DNA of 64,000 nt from Amyelois transitella (lineage: Eukaryota > Arthropoda > Insecta > Lepidoptera > Pyralidae), in NCBI RefSeq assembly GCF_032362555.1, contig NC_083525.1, positions 2,837,501 to 2,901,500 of the forward strand. Direction: 5' to 3'. Position 1 is the first letter of the stretch. Each line of letters starts with the position of its first letter. Below the pieces are notes generated by a model. The model did no database searches, was not told the origin of the DNA, and saw only the letters and a program-made list of their open reading frames with translations. This document shows, piece by piece, positions 32,501-57,689 of the stretch. The position numbers and the translations under genes are program-made.

Positions 32501-33729
32501 TTTTTTTAAACAAGCCAAGACATGAGTAATGTTTATAAATCGGCTAAATTAGCCTAAAAAATTGTTAACGCGCATCAAGCGAAGGCCATTTTTTATGCAA
32601 ACCTGATCTTCGCGCCTTTACATATAACATGGCCAACAATATTTCGTGCCGAAAGGATTATACCTTAAAAAACAAGAAAAAGATAGTGACGATTTAGAGC
32701 AGGCATCTGAGAGGAATTGCCGTCTCTCTCTCTCTCTCTCTCTCTCATCTTTGCGTGTACCCTGCCTGTTGCACCCTCCACATCAATGATTCAGGTCCTG
32801 GGGTCAGTTGAGAGAAAAAATGTATTTGATGGTGATCAATAAAGGCCGAAAAGGCAGGTTTCCGAAGTGGTGCCGTGAGGGAAAAAGTATCTTAAGAAAT
32901 TGTGTGAAATCCACTAAAAAAAATTGTTTCCTATTAAAAAAAGTAACAGAATATGCATTTCTTACTATCCCGTTAGGAACGTGTAAGAACCACGAGGTTA
33001 AACGGCTTCAAAAGATGAAAATTGAGACTTACATTATTCTAAGAGAAAGAAGTCTATCTTGGGGTCGATCATTCTGAATTAAAAATATAATCTCGGCTTG
33101 TATTACCGTTATCGGGTAACAGGTTTTACAGATCGGTGTCTATTGACATGTTTATTGAGCAATCTTGATCTGCAACCTCTGATATGATATTTCATAATAG
33201 TTTGAAATCAACCAATCCATACACATACATACATATAATCAAGTTTATATCCCTTGTGAGGTAGACAGAGAACAGTCTTGAAAATACTGATAGGCCACGT
33301 TCAGCTGTTTGGCTAATGTGAGAATTGAGATTCATTTATAGTGGCAGGTTGCTAGCCTGTCGCCTAAAGTCGCCTTTTAAAACAACCATGGGAAAGAGAT
33401 GGAGTGATCCTATTCTTTCCAATCCATAATTAGGAGAAAAACAATTGAGTAGATTATTAACCTTTTAAGATAGATGAAGAGTTTTAATTAATATAAATAG
33501 TATAGTTTTAACTAGTATAAATATTGATGGCCACTGAGAAATAAAAAAAAAGAAAACAAAAAATTCTTACCTCGGCCAAGGCGGCAGGTGCAACAGGCAC
33601 CACATCAGGTACCACACCGTGGGAGGCGAACGACTGCGCAACCTTCGACATCTTCCTTGCGAACACCCTAAAATTGACCATAGTGGTAACTGTTAACAAG
33701 ACAATCGTAACCTTTAGTAACGCACCCAT
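23517..33729 (-). CDS. Phosphatidylethanolamine-binding protein PEBP-2, secreted (212 aa, five exons)
   Basis: Exons on the - strand: 33571-33729, 27733-27856, 25542-25672, 24259-24341 and 23517-23658; they sum to 213 codons. The signal peptide is [20 protein letters not shown]. Conserved pieces are [60 protein letters not shown] and [20 protein letters not shown], all characteristic of the PEBP fold and its anion pocket. It is a clear paralogue of PEBP-1: exon 2 is the same length (124 bp), and PEBP-1 lacks the intron between exons 3 and 4. Exons 3-5 are unusually rich in G/C-ending codons for this AT-rich region. Intron 1 (~5.7 kb) contains the LINE at 28332-31560 and several SINEs. AATAAA begins 3 bp after the first base of the stop codon. 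Confidence 0.94.
23970..24243 (-). mobile_element. Helitron-like short repeat in PEBP-2 intron 4
   Basis: The - strand copy of the 1477 family runs from ATTATAAAGCTGAAGAGTTT to TATTCCACGCGGACGAAGTC. Confidence 0.5.
24411..24541 (-). repeat. SINE-A copy with an internal deletion
   Basis: Both ends are present (GTGCCGTGTTGTTCCCGGCA and TCTACCCCGCAAGGGATATA), but about 130 bp of the middle is missing. Confidence 0.8.
24955..25122 (+). repeat. SINE-A, 5'-truncated copy
   Basis: It begins at GGGATAGGCTTATAAACTTG and ends GACATAGTCGTGATTATATG. Confidence 0.8.
25249..25501 (+). repeat. SINE-A, full-length copy
   Basis: The unit runs from CCGTGTGGTTCCCGGCACCA to GATATAGACGTGACCATATG. Its tail abuts PEBP-2 exon 3 (25542) within 40 bp. 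Confidence 0.88.
25777..26214 (+). repeat. Direct dimer of a ~150 bp dispersed repeat in PEBP-2 intron 2
   Basis: The first unit (25777-25931) and second unit (26071-26214) share ACGCACAG-C-GAAAC, GGTTCCTT, GAGCACTAAGAA and CAACCCCCAAGGGGGGGAAA. They are diverged from each other. Confidence 0.6.
26832..27102 (+). mobile_element. Helitron-like short repeat in PEBP-2 intron 2
   Basis: It starts at ATACTAATATTATAAAGAGG and ends GGTGAAGCCGCGGGCGGAAA then CTAGT, as in the 14088 copy. Confidence 0.5.
27148..27209. repeat. Near-perfect 62 bp palindrome with TA-rich core
   Basis: CTGCCGGCATCTGCTGTTAT at the left edge is the exact reverse complement of the right edge. The 28 bp arms are separated by 6 bp inside a (TA)n tract. 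Confidence 0.85.
27370..27630 (+). repeat. SINE-A, full-length diverged copy
   Basis: The head is CCGTGTGGTTCCCGGCACCA; the tail is TAGACGTGACGTATGTATGG. It lies about 100 bp downstream (in gene direction) of PEBP-2 exon 2. Confidence 0.82.
27875..27985 (+). repeat. SINE-A middle fragment
   Basis: GGATGTTGTAAAAGGCGATT through AGAATCTCAATTCTATCATT. The head and tail are absent. Confidence 0.75.
28229..28331 (+). repeat. SINE-A head joined directly to the LINE
   Basis: GTGTGGTTCCCGGCACCATT through CTTGGGATTCCTCTTT is the first ~100 bp of SINE-A, missing its 3' two thirds. LINE sequence starts immediately after it. Confidence 0.8.
28332..31560 (+). mobile_element. Non-LTR retrotransposon (LINE) with one long ORF, in PEBP-2 intron 1
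   Basis: The element has a GC-rich leader, one ORF (28521-31538) and a (TATG)n tail directly after the stop. ATGTAAATCC at both ends (28332-28341, 31559-31568) is a possible target duplication, partly ambiguous with the tail. The structure and APE-type endonuclease place it among RTE-like or CFDP2-like clades; the exact clade is unsure. It is opposite in orientation to the host gene. Confidence 0.9.
28521..31538 (+). CDS. LINE endonuclease-reverse transcriptase ORF (1005 aa)
   Basis: Residues ~33-280 form an apurinic-type endonuclease: [30 protein letters not shown] and [12 protein letters not shown] supply the N, E, D-N and SDH motifs. Residues ~520-780 are the reverse transcriptase, with [52 protein letters not shown] and the active-site YADD at residues 730-733. 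The C-terminus has [20 protein letters not shown] and [11 protein letters not shown], usual for this group. The frame is open throughout, but between GISLLSLSV and [14 protein letters not shown] about 25-35 residues expected in relatives (including the Q-x-GFR motif) are missing, an in-frame deletion at about nucleotide 30322. This copy probably cannot reverse transcribe despite its intact ORF. Confidence 0.92.
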   Translation: MNLKKHINGGDGVRTPSRLVPGGSGMRSAESRFATMNVRGGMKDKIEEVCQMMDERRLDVLCVNETKRKGCDATQHGPYTAYWSGISSTSRGCQGVGLILSARMAECVNEYECVSPRLLWIRLKVGITRIFVLGVYAPWDVGSRGTTSAKSENEEFWNSVREVLKVTKPNEKIIMLGDFNGWVGVKRDGYEKVLGAFGDEKVNDNGRSVLEICLEWDLFVSNSMFQHKEIHTYTRVEGILKSMIDFVIVDERLKNKVLDTRAYRGAGIDSDHLLVISRIRGIFNRWRHRVREQTSALERVKVENLQDMDVGKKYINRLKDEFEDLEEMSDIEDGWKEFKERIVKVAVEVCGVSRRRKGKNHKNAWMSKDVQELVRLKKKAWLDLLAAKANLRMQEVIDEDVNEARKEYKKMKDLVKKAVIRKKEEYKEDFDKRLSEDFQSNLKVFWKSVRSARGNTITRELTRIRCQDGSVVKGEECVLKIWKDYFESLFEKKEGNKKDFCYSEEKENEMEGEIEMLEIVEALKSMKAGKAAGCDRVSVEMLKAGKGVVASQLYCLFNLCWRSGRVPKDWCKAVIVPLYKGKGSQLDCKNYRGISLLSLSVGMGCTDQVFSLRCIAEKFLAKSQKVYCTFVDLEKAYDRVERNELWSALSMHGVSSLLIRALKSLYEDSSACVRINGAHTEWFKIEKGVRQGCVASPWLFNLFMDSCLTDLKESKSGLRMNELLVKCLLYADDQVILASSAEELQEMVNCMHEALKEKGMKVNVSKTKTLVFEMEKEMTACNILIGGEKVEQVKEFVYLGSKFTSDGKYDSDIERRVNAGNMVNGALHAFMSSQKLSKKARLAVHRGVLVPTLMYGSESWVWQKKHESRINAVEMRALRSMMGVKLSDRIRNSVIRECCDVKEDVVTGIEKGMLRWFGHVERMNESRLTKQIYKESVEGKVGVGRPRRTYLDQIKDVLVKGQVKSTRNRRACMKRVMNVDEAKEVCRDRGKWKEVVSAYPSGKEA
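32195..32284 (-). mobile_element. 5'-truncated copy of a related LINE, 3' end only
   Basis: On the - strand the segment reads AGTATGCAGAGTTCGGAGTG, then TACCTGTCCGGGAAAGTGGC and TTTTATGTATGTA. It encodes [12 protein letters not shown], against [12 protein letters not shown] at the end of the LINE at 28521. Confidence 0.75.
32728..32755 (+). repeat. (TC)n microsatellite
   Basis: This is an uninterrupted TC dinucleotide run of about 26 bp in PEBP-2 intron 1. Confidence 0.9.
33222..33419 (-). repeat. SINE-A copy
   Basis: On the - strand it starts within the head (AAAGAATAGGATCACTCCAT) and ends TCTACCTCACAAGGGATATA and a TATG run. Confidence 0.82.
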
Positions 33730-33912
33730 ATTGGCTCAATAAAGACAAAAAAAAATTATTCACGTGTCAAGTTTTAAGAAAAAAAATTATAAGAGTGTTC
33801 TGCCCGTTTGCGTGATACCTACTAACTGGTTTCACGCGAGGCGAGATGTTATAAGCCTTTTATGTAATACGAGTACAGTCAGACGAATATTTTTTTATAC
33901 AAATATAAATTT

Positions 33913-33957
33913 TAGTGGTCCTATTCTTTTTTTTATTGGTGCCGTGAACCACACGTC
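33913..33957 (-). repeat. SINE-A head fragment upstream of PEBP-2
   Basis: GTGGTCCTATTCTTTTTTTT and GGTGCCGTGAACCACACG are the - strand head of SINE-A. Confidence 0.7.
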
Positions 33958-34152
33958 ACTTGCGCACTTGGCACACGGCTTTAATTTTTTTCTCCATATA
34001 TTATTTATTTATTCAAACTTCATTGCACAAAATACAAATGTATAGCACAATTGGCAGACTTAATGCTGGAAGCATTATCTACCAGTCAACCATTGGGTCT
34101 GACAGAGAACTTTATGTGTGGTCAAACTAAATAAGTATATTAACCTACACAA

Positions 34153-34260
34153 AATCTCAACTATTAGGTGCGAAGAAATAATGGAAAATGTGAAAAAAAA
34201 CGGAGTAAATTATTCATCCTTGAGGGCTTCAATGATGCCCAAAATAACTATAAAATAAAA
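34153..34260 (+). mobile_element. Helitron-like repeat fragment
   Basis: ATTAGGTGCGAAGAAATAAT through TGATGCCCAAAATAACTATA is the middle of the 1477 family. The preceding 34005-34110 (CCAGTCAACCATTG) resembles a segment at 23735-23815. Confidence 0.5.
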
Positions 34261-37200
34261 TAATTATAACATACATACATAAAAACTACAATAAATAAAC
34301 AATACACATAAATAAATAGGTGCAGCGATTACCGAAATGAGTGAAAAAGCTTATACTCGTAGTTATTAAATACCCTCGCGACTCAAGAGAAACCCGTATA
34401 CCCCTGAATTGAAACTAGAACGACTTGGACGACTTATATCATATTAGAGTTGTAGTCTATTCGCTAATGTATCATTTTAGTGTGCAAGTTGGCGGACATT
34501 GTTGGTGTAAGGTGGGTGAATCGACAATGAGTCTTCCGCCGACCGAGGACCCAATCGCCGGGAGACTCGTTGATTTTACTCGTTATTTTTTAATTCATTG
34601 GTAATAAGATCTGAGTGACAAATAATTAAAATGATAAGACAGAATCGTAGTGGTGACAGGGAGCGACAAATATAACAACGCAAAGTTTAACTCAAATTCT
34701 TTGCGTATTTCAGCTGCATCAGCTTATTAGTTATTTCAATGGATTAAGCGCTGTGTCGATATGCCAGTCGTCATTCCCTTCATTATAGAGATTCAACTTC
34801 AGCGATAGATGCAAAAGGTACGCCAACCATTGAAATGGTTCAACTGTGATGGAATATTCTCACAGAAATTGATGAACAATATTTTTTTATCAGTGACTGT
34901 ACTTTAGTGCACCAACACTGTGAATTAGGTATCAATTCAATTCAAAGCATTGTCTGGGTAGCAGTAAGTTTGTAATAAACACCATTGTGGACTGACACCA
35001 TTATCACAAAGCCACAAATATATGACTGCCTGAGTAGTTACGGCATTTAACCTACTAGTTTCTATAGGCATACTGTTTCATGTGTATAATGCATGTTATT
35101 GTACTATATACTATCATTTTACACTCCTCCTGAAGAAATTCGTCATCACACAGTTTAGGTGAAGCAACAAAAATAAAAAGGTTCAAACCCTACCAAAGCT
35201 ATTTTCTTACCACTCTTTTCTGAGTTATGTATTAGTACATAACAATAGTCAATTTTATTGGGTACTAAAATCTTTAGAAAAAAGGTAAACAATCTTGAAA
35301 TGTCTTGGTATCCAAAAAATACACATTTTAATTAAATTATAGTCAATAACAAAAGGATTTTTTATGTACAACATCTGTTTTTTCATTTCACAATGGTAAT
35401 AGACATGATTAGGTCTATGTATGTATGTAATTAAACATGTCAAGATTGTTTATCTTAAATTCAGTACCAAAAAATGTACTATAAGGGACCTAGTATCTAC
35501 ACACATGTATGTAGGTAACTCATTTTGGTGTTTTAATAAAACCATGAACATTCATATTAATCAATCAAAATATTTCAGCTTAAAAGAGCAATGTGTGTAA
35601 TTTCACATGTGACTCACTTTTAATTTGTATGACTGAAAAAACAATTTCATTTTCTTTTTATAGTGTAAAATCAATCAAGAATACTCTTATCAAAGACATA
35701 AAATTAAAGAATATTAGAAAACTTTAAATATTTTTCATATCAAATAAAGTTATGAAATGATCGATACAACGATTGGAAAATTGCGGTCATTCATTGGCAA
35801 ATTATTTTTTTACCTAAGTAATAGTATTTTGATAGTAACATTATGAAAAAAAACAATTAATTATCTGTTTAAAAGTAAAAGTTTATCAGTTTGTTTGTTG
35901 ACCTTTGCCTTACTTTTATATACCTACGTGAGTACATAATGACCAAAGTATCCAGTCTCAAAATTCTCAAATATTGTGGACCACTGAATAAAAATACCTA
36001 CCTATCTTTATCTACCCTCTACATAAAGAGCTGTAAAAATGTGAGATATAGACGTCCATCTTTGACTTGTTTATTCAAGTTTTAGGTACCTATGTAGATA
36101 AATAAACTTTAATTCTTACGTAACAAATGCCGGCTACCGATGAATAGGTAATGAAAACATGTGATCATGTAAGGGAAATGTGCAATAGATTTTTATGATA
36201 ATTCTATCAACTATAGATTCAATTTGAAAACAATGGGCACAGAAATATTTATACATCAATCTTAGTACTTACGATAATAATCCACAAAATGAAAGAGTTT
36301 AATAAGTATTTAAAAGTTGAAAATATTGAGCAATGAGATTAATGGCACACATACAACACAAACAAATAAAATGTCAAAGATAGTGTTGGATCAAGTGGGC
36401 GTTATATTTCATAGATCGTTTGCAAACCTTTGTTGATAACGCAAACGATTTGGGCGACTTCGACAACAATTTATTTTTACAACTACGCAAATGCGTAAAA
36501 GTAAAATCACCATAAGATCTTTTGCACGACGTGCGTCTACTCGACAACGACAGCGCTGTAGCCGAATTTGATAACGATCTATTTTTACAACGTCAAATTC
36601 AATGTTGTCTTCCGTCGTGATATCGTTTGCAGAGAAGTGAAAACATAAACAACGACAGCAAAAGAAAGGAATAAACATCTCTATCGCTGCCGCTGGGCAT
36701 TAAGCTTGGGTAAAGTATGATATGAAGGATTATTTATAATAACGTCTTTATACCTTGCTGGGTAAACAGAGTCAACGGTCTTAAAATGATTGAAGAGACG
36801 TGTAAAAGAAGAATTCCAAGTAATTTTACTTATCCCTTGGTCACCTTTTATGACTCTCTTGGATAAGAGATAGATAGGTCCTATTCTAAAGTACGGCGTT
36901 GGTTGTCAAATAGATCGTTTTAAAAATAGACGATTTCGACAACGTTATGAGACCGTTTGATGCGTTTCGTTGTGTTATGCGCAACCTTTTGCCATATTGA
37001 ATTAAAACTGACTGACAGTGACTGACGTTGACACTGCTTGTCAGACAGTCTTGCTTGAAGTTTGTTCTACAAATACAAAACGCAAGCTCTTCAAGAATAA
37101 AATACAATTTCATTATATTTTGTATTCATATCATGTGCAGTGGTTTCGAAATATTAAATAAAACCCAATTAAAAACTGAATCATCAAAGAAATTGTAAAT

Positions 37201-37328
37201 GGATGCATCAATGATGGATTCTAAAGCATTATGTTAGGCGATATCCAGCTCACCAAGCGTTTGCTTGTTATAGCTTTGGTCCTTAGCATTATTTACATTT
37301 TAAAGGAGTACGTGTTTGTCTATCCAAT
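34261..37328. other. Gene-poor region between PEBP-2 and HDAC3
   Basis: This 3 kb has only short open frames. A segment at 36409-36720 with repeated GACAAC and TATTTTTACAAC words and a related start near 36905 (ATAGATCGTTT in both) looks repetitive, with a degenerate SINE-A at 36738-36885 between. The HDAC3 promoter must lie near the right end, but no TATA box is evident. Confidence 0.5.
36738..36885 (-). repeat. SINE-A, diverged copy with deletion
   Basis: ACGTCTTTATACCTTGCTGG and AGAGATAGATAGGTCCTATT match the - strand SINE-A ends. Confidence 0.65.
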
Positions 37329-51506
<14,178 letters not shown>

Positions 51507-53010
51507 CATACGACCGAGCTCGCCGACCCTTTGGCCGTGTGAAGCTTGAAAATGTGACATTTTGAAAAAAATAAATAAAAGAAACAAAACGTTAAATCAT
51601 GGTGTTAAAATGTGACGAACAAGTTGTCAAGTGAACTGTGAAAGTGATTCGCGAGTTTAAAAAGTGATATAAAAACTATCGTAGACTGATAATATTAGAT
51701 TTTGGTTGGTGCAGAAACTGACCAATCGCGTTACTATTGTAAAGAATGAAGCGCTTTGATTGGTAGTTTCGAGATTATGTGGCACTTAATTGATATGCGT
51801 TTTTTTTGCCGGACGTTAAAGAAAGCATGAATATCGGACGGAATTAAATGCGATTTGACAAGGGGCCTTAATAAGAGTTACATTACTACAACTTTTATGA
51901 GTTGCATCGGCAATATTCATTGACATCAAAGACATTAAAATAACTACCTTATTACAAGTACATTACACTTAAAATCCAGAAACAAAATGCCTCATGCAAT
52001 ATCTCTCATAAATAATACAATAGCGGACTCTGATAAGCTCAAATATTTTCGCGCCATACAATATTTTTTTCTGCGTAGGTATCTAACTTATGAATGTGTT
52101 TCAATACATAGCCGGCAACTGAGTTTCTGTTTTCATGAAACCTAATTGCTAAATAAGTAGGCAATTTTTTTAAATAAAATTTGATTGTATTAAGTAAAAA
52201 GTAAGTTATTCAAAGCAAAGAAAGATGTGAATATTACTTATGTGCAGTTACATTGACGAGTAAGATTAAATGGTTATGTACTTACTGTAGCCTAAATACC
52301 TAGAATTTTTTATTGACATTTATTTGTTTTTTATAAGTTTTTACTTAAATTCTGAATCGTTTATTAGCATTGCTCTTTATATTACTTAAGTAAATTATAT
52401 AATTTTGTTTAGGAAAAATTTGCTTATAATTATAATGAGCTATGTGTCTGTAAAAAAATTACAATTTGACATAGCATTTATTGTTTTTATACAATACATA
52501 TTATATTGAAACTGATTTTGATTTTAAGTTACAATCAAGCTAGTAATGTGTATTTTTTATTATATACAATTTCTTTTGGGGGCTATGTTACCACACTATG
52601 TCACATGTAAAAGTTAATAATGTTAAATGTATAAACAATCCAAGTCAAGAATGTATTGTTTATTATTATTTAATTATCGTAACTAGTAATTATGTATATG
52701 AAATGTTGTGAGTAGATTCTCTTACATGTAAAATCGTCTGAAAGTTATAGCTTATACATGAGCTAACATTCACAAACGAGCAATTACTATATTATTAGCA
52801 GATATAAACATCATGAAGATAGACAAAGGCTTTTTTATAATTTGCTAGCACAACGAAAATATTTGTAAAGTATTTTATAAACTGCTTTATATAATTTGGG
52901 CTATAATAACTTGAAAATATCGTAATATTGAGTGAAAATGACTATTTTTGTAAACTGTACATATGATCATGAATTTCGAGAATAAGGAATAAAGTTAATT
53001 GACATGATAT
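51507..53010 (+). other. HDAC3 3' untranslated region
   Basis: About 1.5 kb of AT-rich sequence without gene-like open frames follows the stop. AATAAA at 52988-52993 is the likely polyadenylation signal. Confidence 0.65.
52988..52993 (+). terminator. Polyadenylation signal of HDAC3
   Basis: AATAAA on the + strand at the end of the 3' UTR, followed by T-rich sequence. Confidence 0.6.
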
Positions 53011-53124
53011 TACATACTTGATTTATTTTTTATTAGCCTTTTGTTTTTAACAGAGTTATTGAGCTAAAATGACAGACAAACATTCAATCTTGCAATCTTA
53101 TTGGTTCATTAGAGACACCCTAAT

Positions 53125-53308
53125 ACTACTTATATTAAAAATGTGAAAGTTTGTATGAATGAGTGTTTGTTACTTACTCACGCAAGTACCTACCTACTGA
53201 ACAGATTGTTATGAAACTAGTAATTTGGCTACGACATTGGCATAATATAATAAGTTAAAATTTATGGAGATTTAACGCGAAAGAATTCGCGGGTTATCAG
53301 GTAGTAAG
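53125..53308 (+). mobile_element. Helitron-like short repeat between convergent genes
   Basis: AAATGTGAAAGTTTGTATGA, ACCTACTGAACAGATTGTTA and GAATTCGCGGGTTATCAGGT match the 14088 family. Confidence 0.5.
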
Positions 53309-53425
53309 TTGTATAAATATTTATAGGGGATTTTTTTGGTGGTGCCAGTGTGCGCGGCAGTTTCCATTTTGCAGGGAAAACACGTGTTACAATAAAACTA
53401 CAGCCAAAGGAAATGGAATAAAATA

Positions 53426-53431
53426 TTTATT
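53426..53431 (-). terminator. Polyadenylation signal of the LRR gene
   Basis: AATAAA on the - strand, 60 bp past the stop codon at 53491. Confidence 0.6.
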
Positions 53432-53490
53432 CGTAAATAATACATACACTAGGTAGAACTTAACATACTTAAATATTTAAAAATGATAAA

Positions 53491-55517
53491 TTAGTAACTT
53501 CCTAACCTAAGATCTAAATTATTATCTATGATAAACTTGTGTATGTCACTCGTATCTCCCGTAAAATCAACTGTGAATGTTTGTAGTTTGTCACAACTCT
53601 TTATAATCTTCTTGATAACATCCTTAGAAACTTCCAGAGTGCAATCCAACCACAGATAATTAATATTCTGCAAACTACCCTTCTCTAATAAATTCACTAA
53701 AGTCTCATCGATTTTAGTATTTGATTGGTATTTTATCATCAATCGTTCAAGATCCTGTGAACATTCCAGAAAGAATGTGAGAGTTCGATTGATGTCGAAG
53801 TTCTCGTTGCCTATTGTCAAAGTTTTGAGTTGAGAAAACAAGCCCTTAGGTCGTCGAAAATGTCTCGGTATTACGAAATGCCTTGACTGAGTCATCAAAC
53901 ACAATGAGTTGAGGTGAGGACAATAGTTGCCAATAGCTAAAACTGCGTCTAGAGTTAAAAGATTCTCAATTTCCCATAGGGAGAAGTGTGTTAAATACCT
54001 ACCCTTAACTGCTAATAGTTGTTGCATAGTATCTGTGTAAGAGAAGAAGGAAAGATCTAATTTATTCAGTCTTAAATCACTTGCTGCAATTTGTTCTATT
54101 ATCGCTTCTTTGTTGTGTTCAGAAACGTGTGTGACAGAAAACTCTTTAAGAAATGGACAAATTTTAATCAACCTCTTGATACCATCTGCAGAAGCAAAAT
54201 GGCAGTTAATTTTACGAAGACTTAAAGGACCAATATCCATGGGAGATGCGATCAAAGTTGATCCAATATCACAAGATTCAATTCGTAACTCTTCTAAATA
54301 AGGAAGCTTGGCAACTAACATAATAATACCCGCCTGAGAAACACAACGACCAACTCTATTTGCCCTTTCATTTCTTGGTGGATCCATCGCTAGAACACGT
54401 AAGTGTTTTAAATTAGAGATTGCGCAAAGACCAGCATCTGAAACATTCCTTATCAACATTGAGGCATTGAAAAGGGACCTACGAATATCAACTCTGGATA
54501 CTATGTTTAATTCTTCGAGTAACAGGCAATTTAAGCCAATGACATGAAGTATTTCATCGGTGCAAATGAATTTTAGGTCGAGTACAACTAAACGTTGAAG
54601 GTTTGCAAGAGTTTCTATCCAGAATAGCTGAGGGAATCCATTATCGAGGTCGCATTTGCGAAAAACTGACATGTTTGGGTGTGTTAAGACATGGAGCTGG
54701 ACACGGGGGTCGCCGGGGTATTGGCAGCATGTTCGTTCTGAACAGAGGACATCAAATAACCTGTAAAATAAATTAAATCTGATGAGAATTTTGTAAATAT
54801 TGATTGTCAAAAAAATTTCCAGAAAAAGGGTTTGATACATATATATATTATACTTTTAAACTTTCGCATTGCATGGTATGCAAACAGAAATTAAAGTGAC
54901 CACAGTTGCTGCAACCCAGTCAAAATGTCAGGAAAAAACAGTATGTACATGATTTAAGTTTTTATCATTACTAGATTTGCTGCATAGCCTTTATAGTTAA
55001 CTAGCTTTTGCCCCCTCCTCGTTCGCCAAAAAAAATTGTGACAAATTTTCCTTTTAACCCCTTCTACCCCTTTTTATGCAATAAAAAGTAGCCTTTGTTC
55101 TTCATCAGAATCAAATCTATCTGTACCAAATTTCAAAATAAGATATAGGCGTGAAAGTGTAACAGACAGAGTTACTTTAGCATTTATTGTATTAGGGTTG
55201 TGTGCAAAATTTCAAATAGAAAATTAATTAGATAATGCGTGAAGTTACGAACATTTGTTAGTTTATACTTATAACAAATGTACAAAAATTACACAATTAT
55301 TAGTTGGAATGGAATTTTTTTACCTGACTGGTAGCATCGATGATAGATACGACTTAAGTTCAAACGCTTGTCTCTCGCATTCTCGAAACGAAGGCTCGGG
55401 ACAACTCTTTTCAATAACATAACAAGCTGAATTTATCAAACAAATACAACTTTTTACACACAATTTGTATAAACTACAGGGCTGCCTACGAGGCGACATC
55501 TTCGTTATTCGAACCAA
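53491..55517 (-). CDS. Leucine-rich-repeat protein of unknown name (481-487 aa, two exons)
   Basis: Exon 1 is 55324-55517 (start at 55517, or at 55499 within the same frame) and exon 2 is 53491-54760; the intron is GT-AG and the total is 488 codons from the first ATG. The N-terminus is Cys-rich (SLYKLCVKSCICLINSACYV). The body has irregular leucine-rich repeats of the cysteine-containing/F-box type, for example LQRLVVLDLKFICTDEILHV, LPYLEELRIESCDIGSTLIA and FSQLKTLTIGNENFDINRTL. No F-box is clearly present, although the N-terminal ~60 residues could be a degenerate one. A role as a ubiquitin-ligase substrate adaptor is therefore possible but unproven. The gene converges on HDAC3, and its 5' end faces a large gene-poor region. 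Confidence 0.85.
55000..55200 (-). repeat. Short dispersed repeat in the LRR gene intron
   Basis: GCTTTTGCCCCCTCCTCGTT and CTGTACCAAATTTCAAAATA give the repeat wording seen at 2745, on the opposite strand. Confidence 0.45.
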
Positions 55518-57689
55518 TAGGTATCTAATTTATTTATTTGTACTCGAATACATACATAAGGAGTATTTAAGACGACAATTTAACTAATCTTTTTCGTATA
55601 AGACAAATTCTTTGTTATTCTCACTGTTGTGAATGTTTTGTTTGATAAAATCAATGAAATGAATGTGACATTGACACTTCGAGTGGCGAATGTTGACAAT
55701 GACAAGAAAATAATCACAAAATTGTTGAACGCATAGACATCCTCCAGCCAGCGGCCTAACAGCATTTTTGGCATAATGAGGGCCGCCACTCTTTATTTAA
55801 TTTACTTCAGTGAGTGGGCGCAGCACAGTTCAAGCAACAGTTAGTGCAGTATGAAATTATCATGGTTCCGAAAATGAAGATATTCAAAATTATGTAAAGC
55901 GCCATTTATTGACGAGTGAAATAAACTATATTTTAATTATTAACGGATTTCACATTATTATTGCTACTTTTGTGATACTAGTGACATATGGTAGTGGATA
56001 GTGGAACTATTTAATGAAATGTTTTTCCCATTTTCGCTTAAAGATGGCGCTTCACAAAAATAATTTATTAGCTAAATAGCCAATAGCTCCATTCGGTTAT
56101 AGATATGAATTCTCGTTGAAACGTGAAAATTTAAGAAAATAAATAAAATGTCATGAAAATGACATATTTTTTTATTATAGTTTATTAATATATAGACATT
56201 TAAAAACGTCGGAGAAGGGTGGTTATTTAATCAGTGTATCAGATAGTGTCAGATAATTAATCAGTGGTCAAAAATAATGGTTAAATTTAGAAGCCATTAG
56301 AATATCGTAAAGCATGTAGGCTTATTTTTTATTTAAGTTATTGCAGAAGGTATCTTCTTATGTAAATTAATTTCTTATTTCGTAACAGTTTCGATTCACG
56401 TTGCATAAAATTTCACGGAGCTTGGGCCAAAGTCAAATCTGCATAGCTTTGGATTTACACTTGTTACTATTTTCATAGATATAATAGTGTGTTAGATAGG
56501 TCCCGAGTCGCTTCGTGTCATATATATTAAATAATACATCTGTAACTGACAAAAATATTTTTTGCTACTTGCTGTAAAATCTAGAATAATGAATAAAATA
56601 AAGTTTTTCTTTTGATAAATTTTATTTCATCATCTTCAGTTTACACCTAAAACTATACAACTATGTTAATATTTATTTCTGACTAGGTATTCTTTATAAT
56701 TTAATAATTTTATTATCACACTAACGTGCTCTTAAAATAAAAATAATTAAGATTCTTATGTATGTATCTTTAACAATCGTATAAGCCTTAAATTAATTGG
56801 GCTGTGTTATCGTCTAAATAAGTTTTGAATAAATTACACGCAGATTTATTTTATTTTCTATATCTTGTGCTAAGGTATGTAGTCTAGGTATATATTTATT
56901 TATACAAAATGTAAAATTGTACCCAGTTATACCTATTTAAGATTATGTCCATTTTTAAAATTCGGTTTACACTTCAGATTTTGCTGATTATTTTTATACT
57001 GCCTGTGCAAATTGTCTTTGTAAAATAAAGAACATAAGAATAAGAATTTATCATGTACGTAATAATAACAAAGGAATTCATGTACATTAAATTGTTTTAT
57101 TTATGTATATAAGTACTTATTGAAACTTTTAAAATAAATATAGAACACGCAGTTAAAATTTATTTTTTTATATTAGAAAAAAATATAACAGATATTAATA
57201 ATGACTGTAATTATTTTGTTTCTAAAGTTTTAGACTATTTCATAAAAACTTTATTTATTTAAATCATTGTTGTTGTTGTATAAATAATTTGAATTTTTTG
57301 TTTTGTTCGTAAAATTAACACAAATACTTTTTATTATTAGTGAATAAAATCTGCACTTGTAAGTACATTCATATTTATTATTCTTAAAAATCTAGTCTAA
57401 CTAAGTACGTTATTTATTTATAACTACTTATGAATATTAATATCTATCTATCAATTTATATACCTATAGGAAGTCCGTTAAATATTATTTACAATTTTCT
57501 TAAATTGTTATCATTTTATTAAAACATCTATTAGAATTTGAAAAGTCTACAAGATATAAATTTATAATTTGGCACTATTAAAGTTCCGTACAAATTAAAG
57601 TACAAATTATTGAAGGTCAATTTGGTAATACGCCATAGTAGGTAGGTGTACGAAGAGCGTTATAATTTAGTTCCAGCCCCTTTTAAACA

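Noticed and set aside
36409-36678. 89-codon - strand frame upstream of HDAC3
   Set aside because: Cys/Arg-rich translation of a repetitive segment with no splice, start or conservation evidence.
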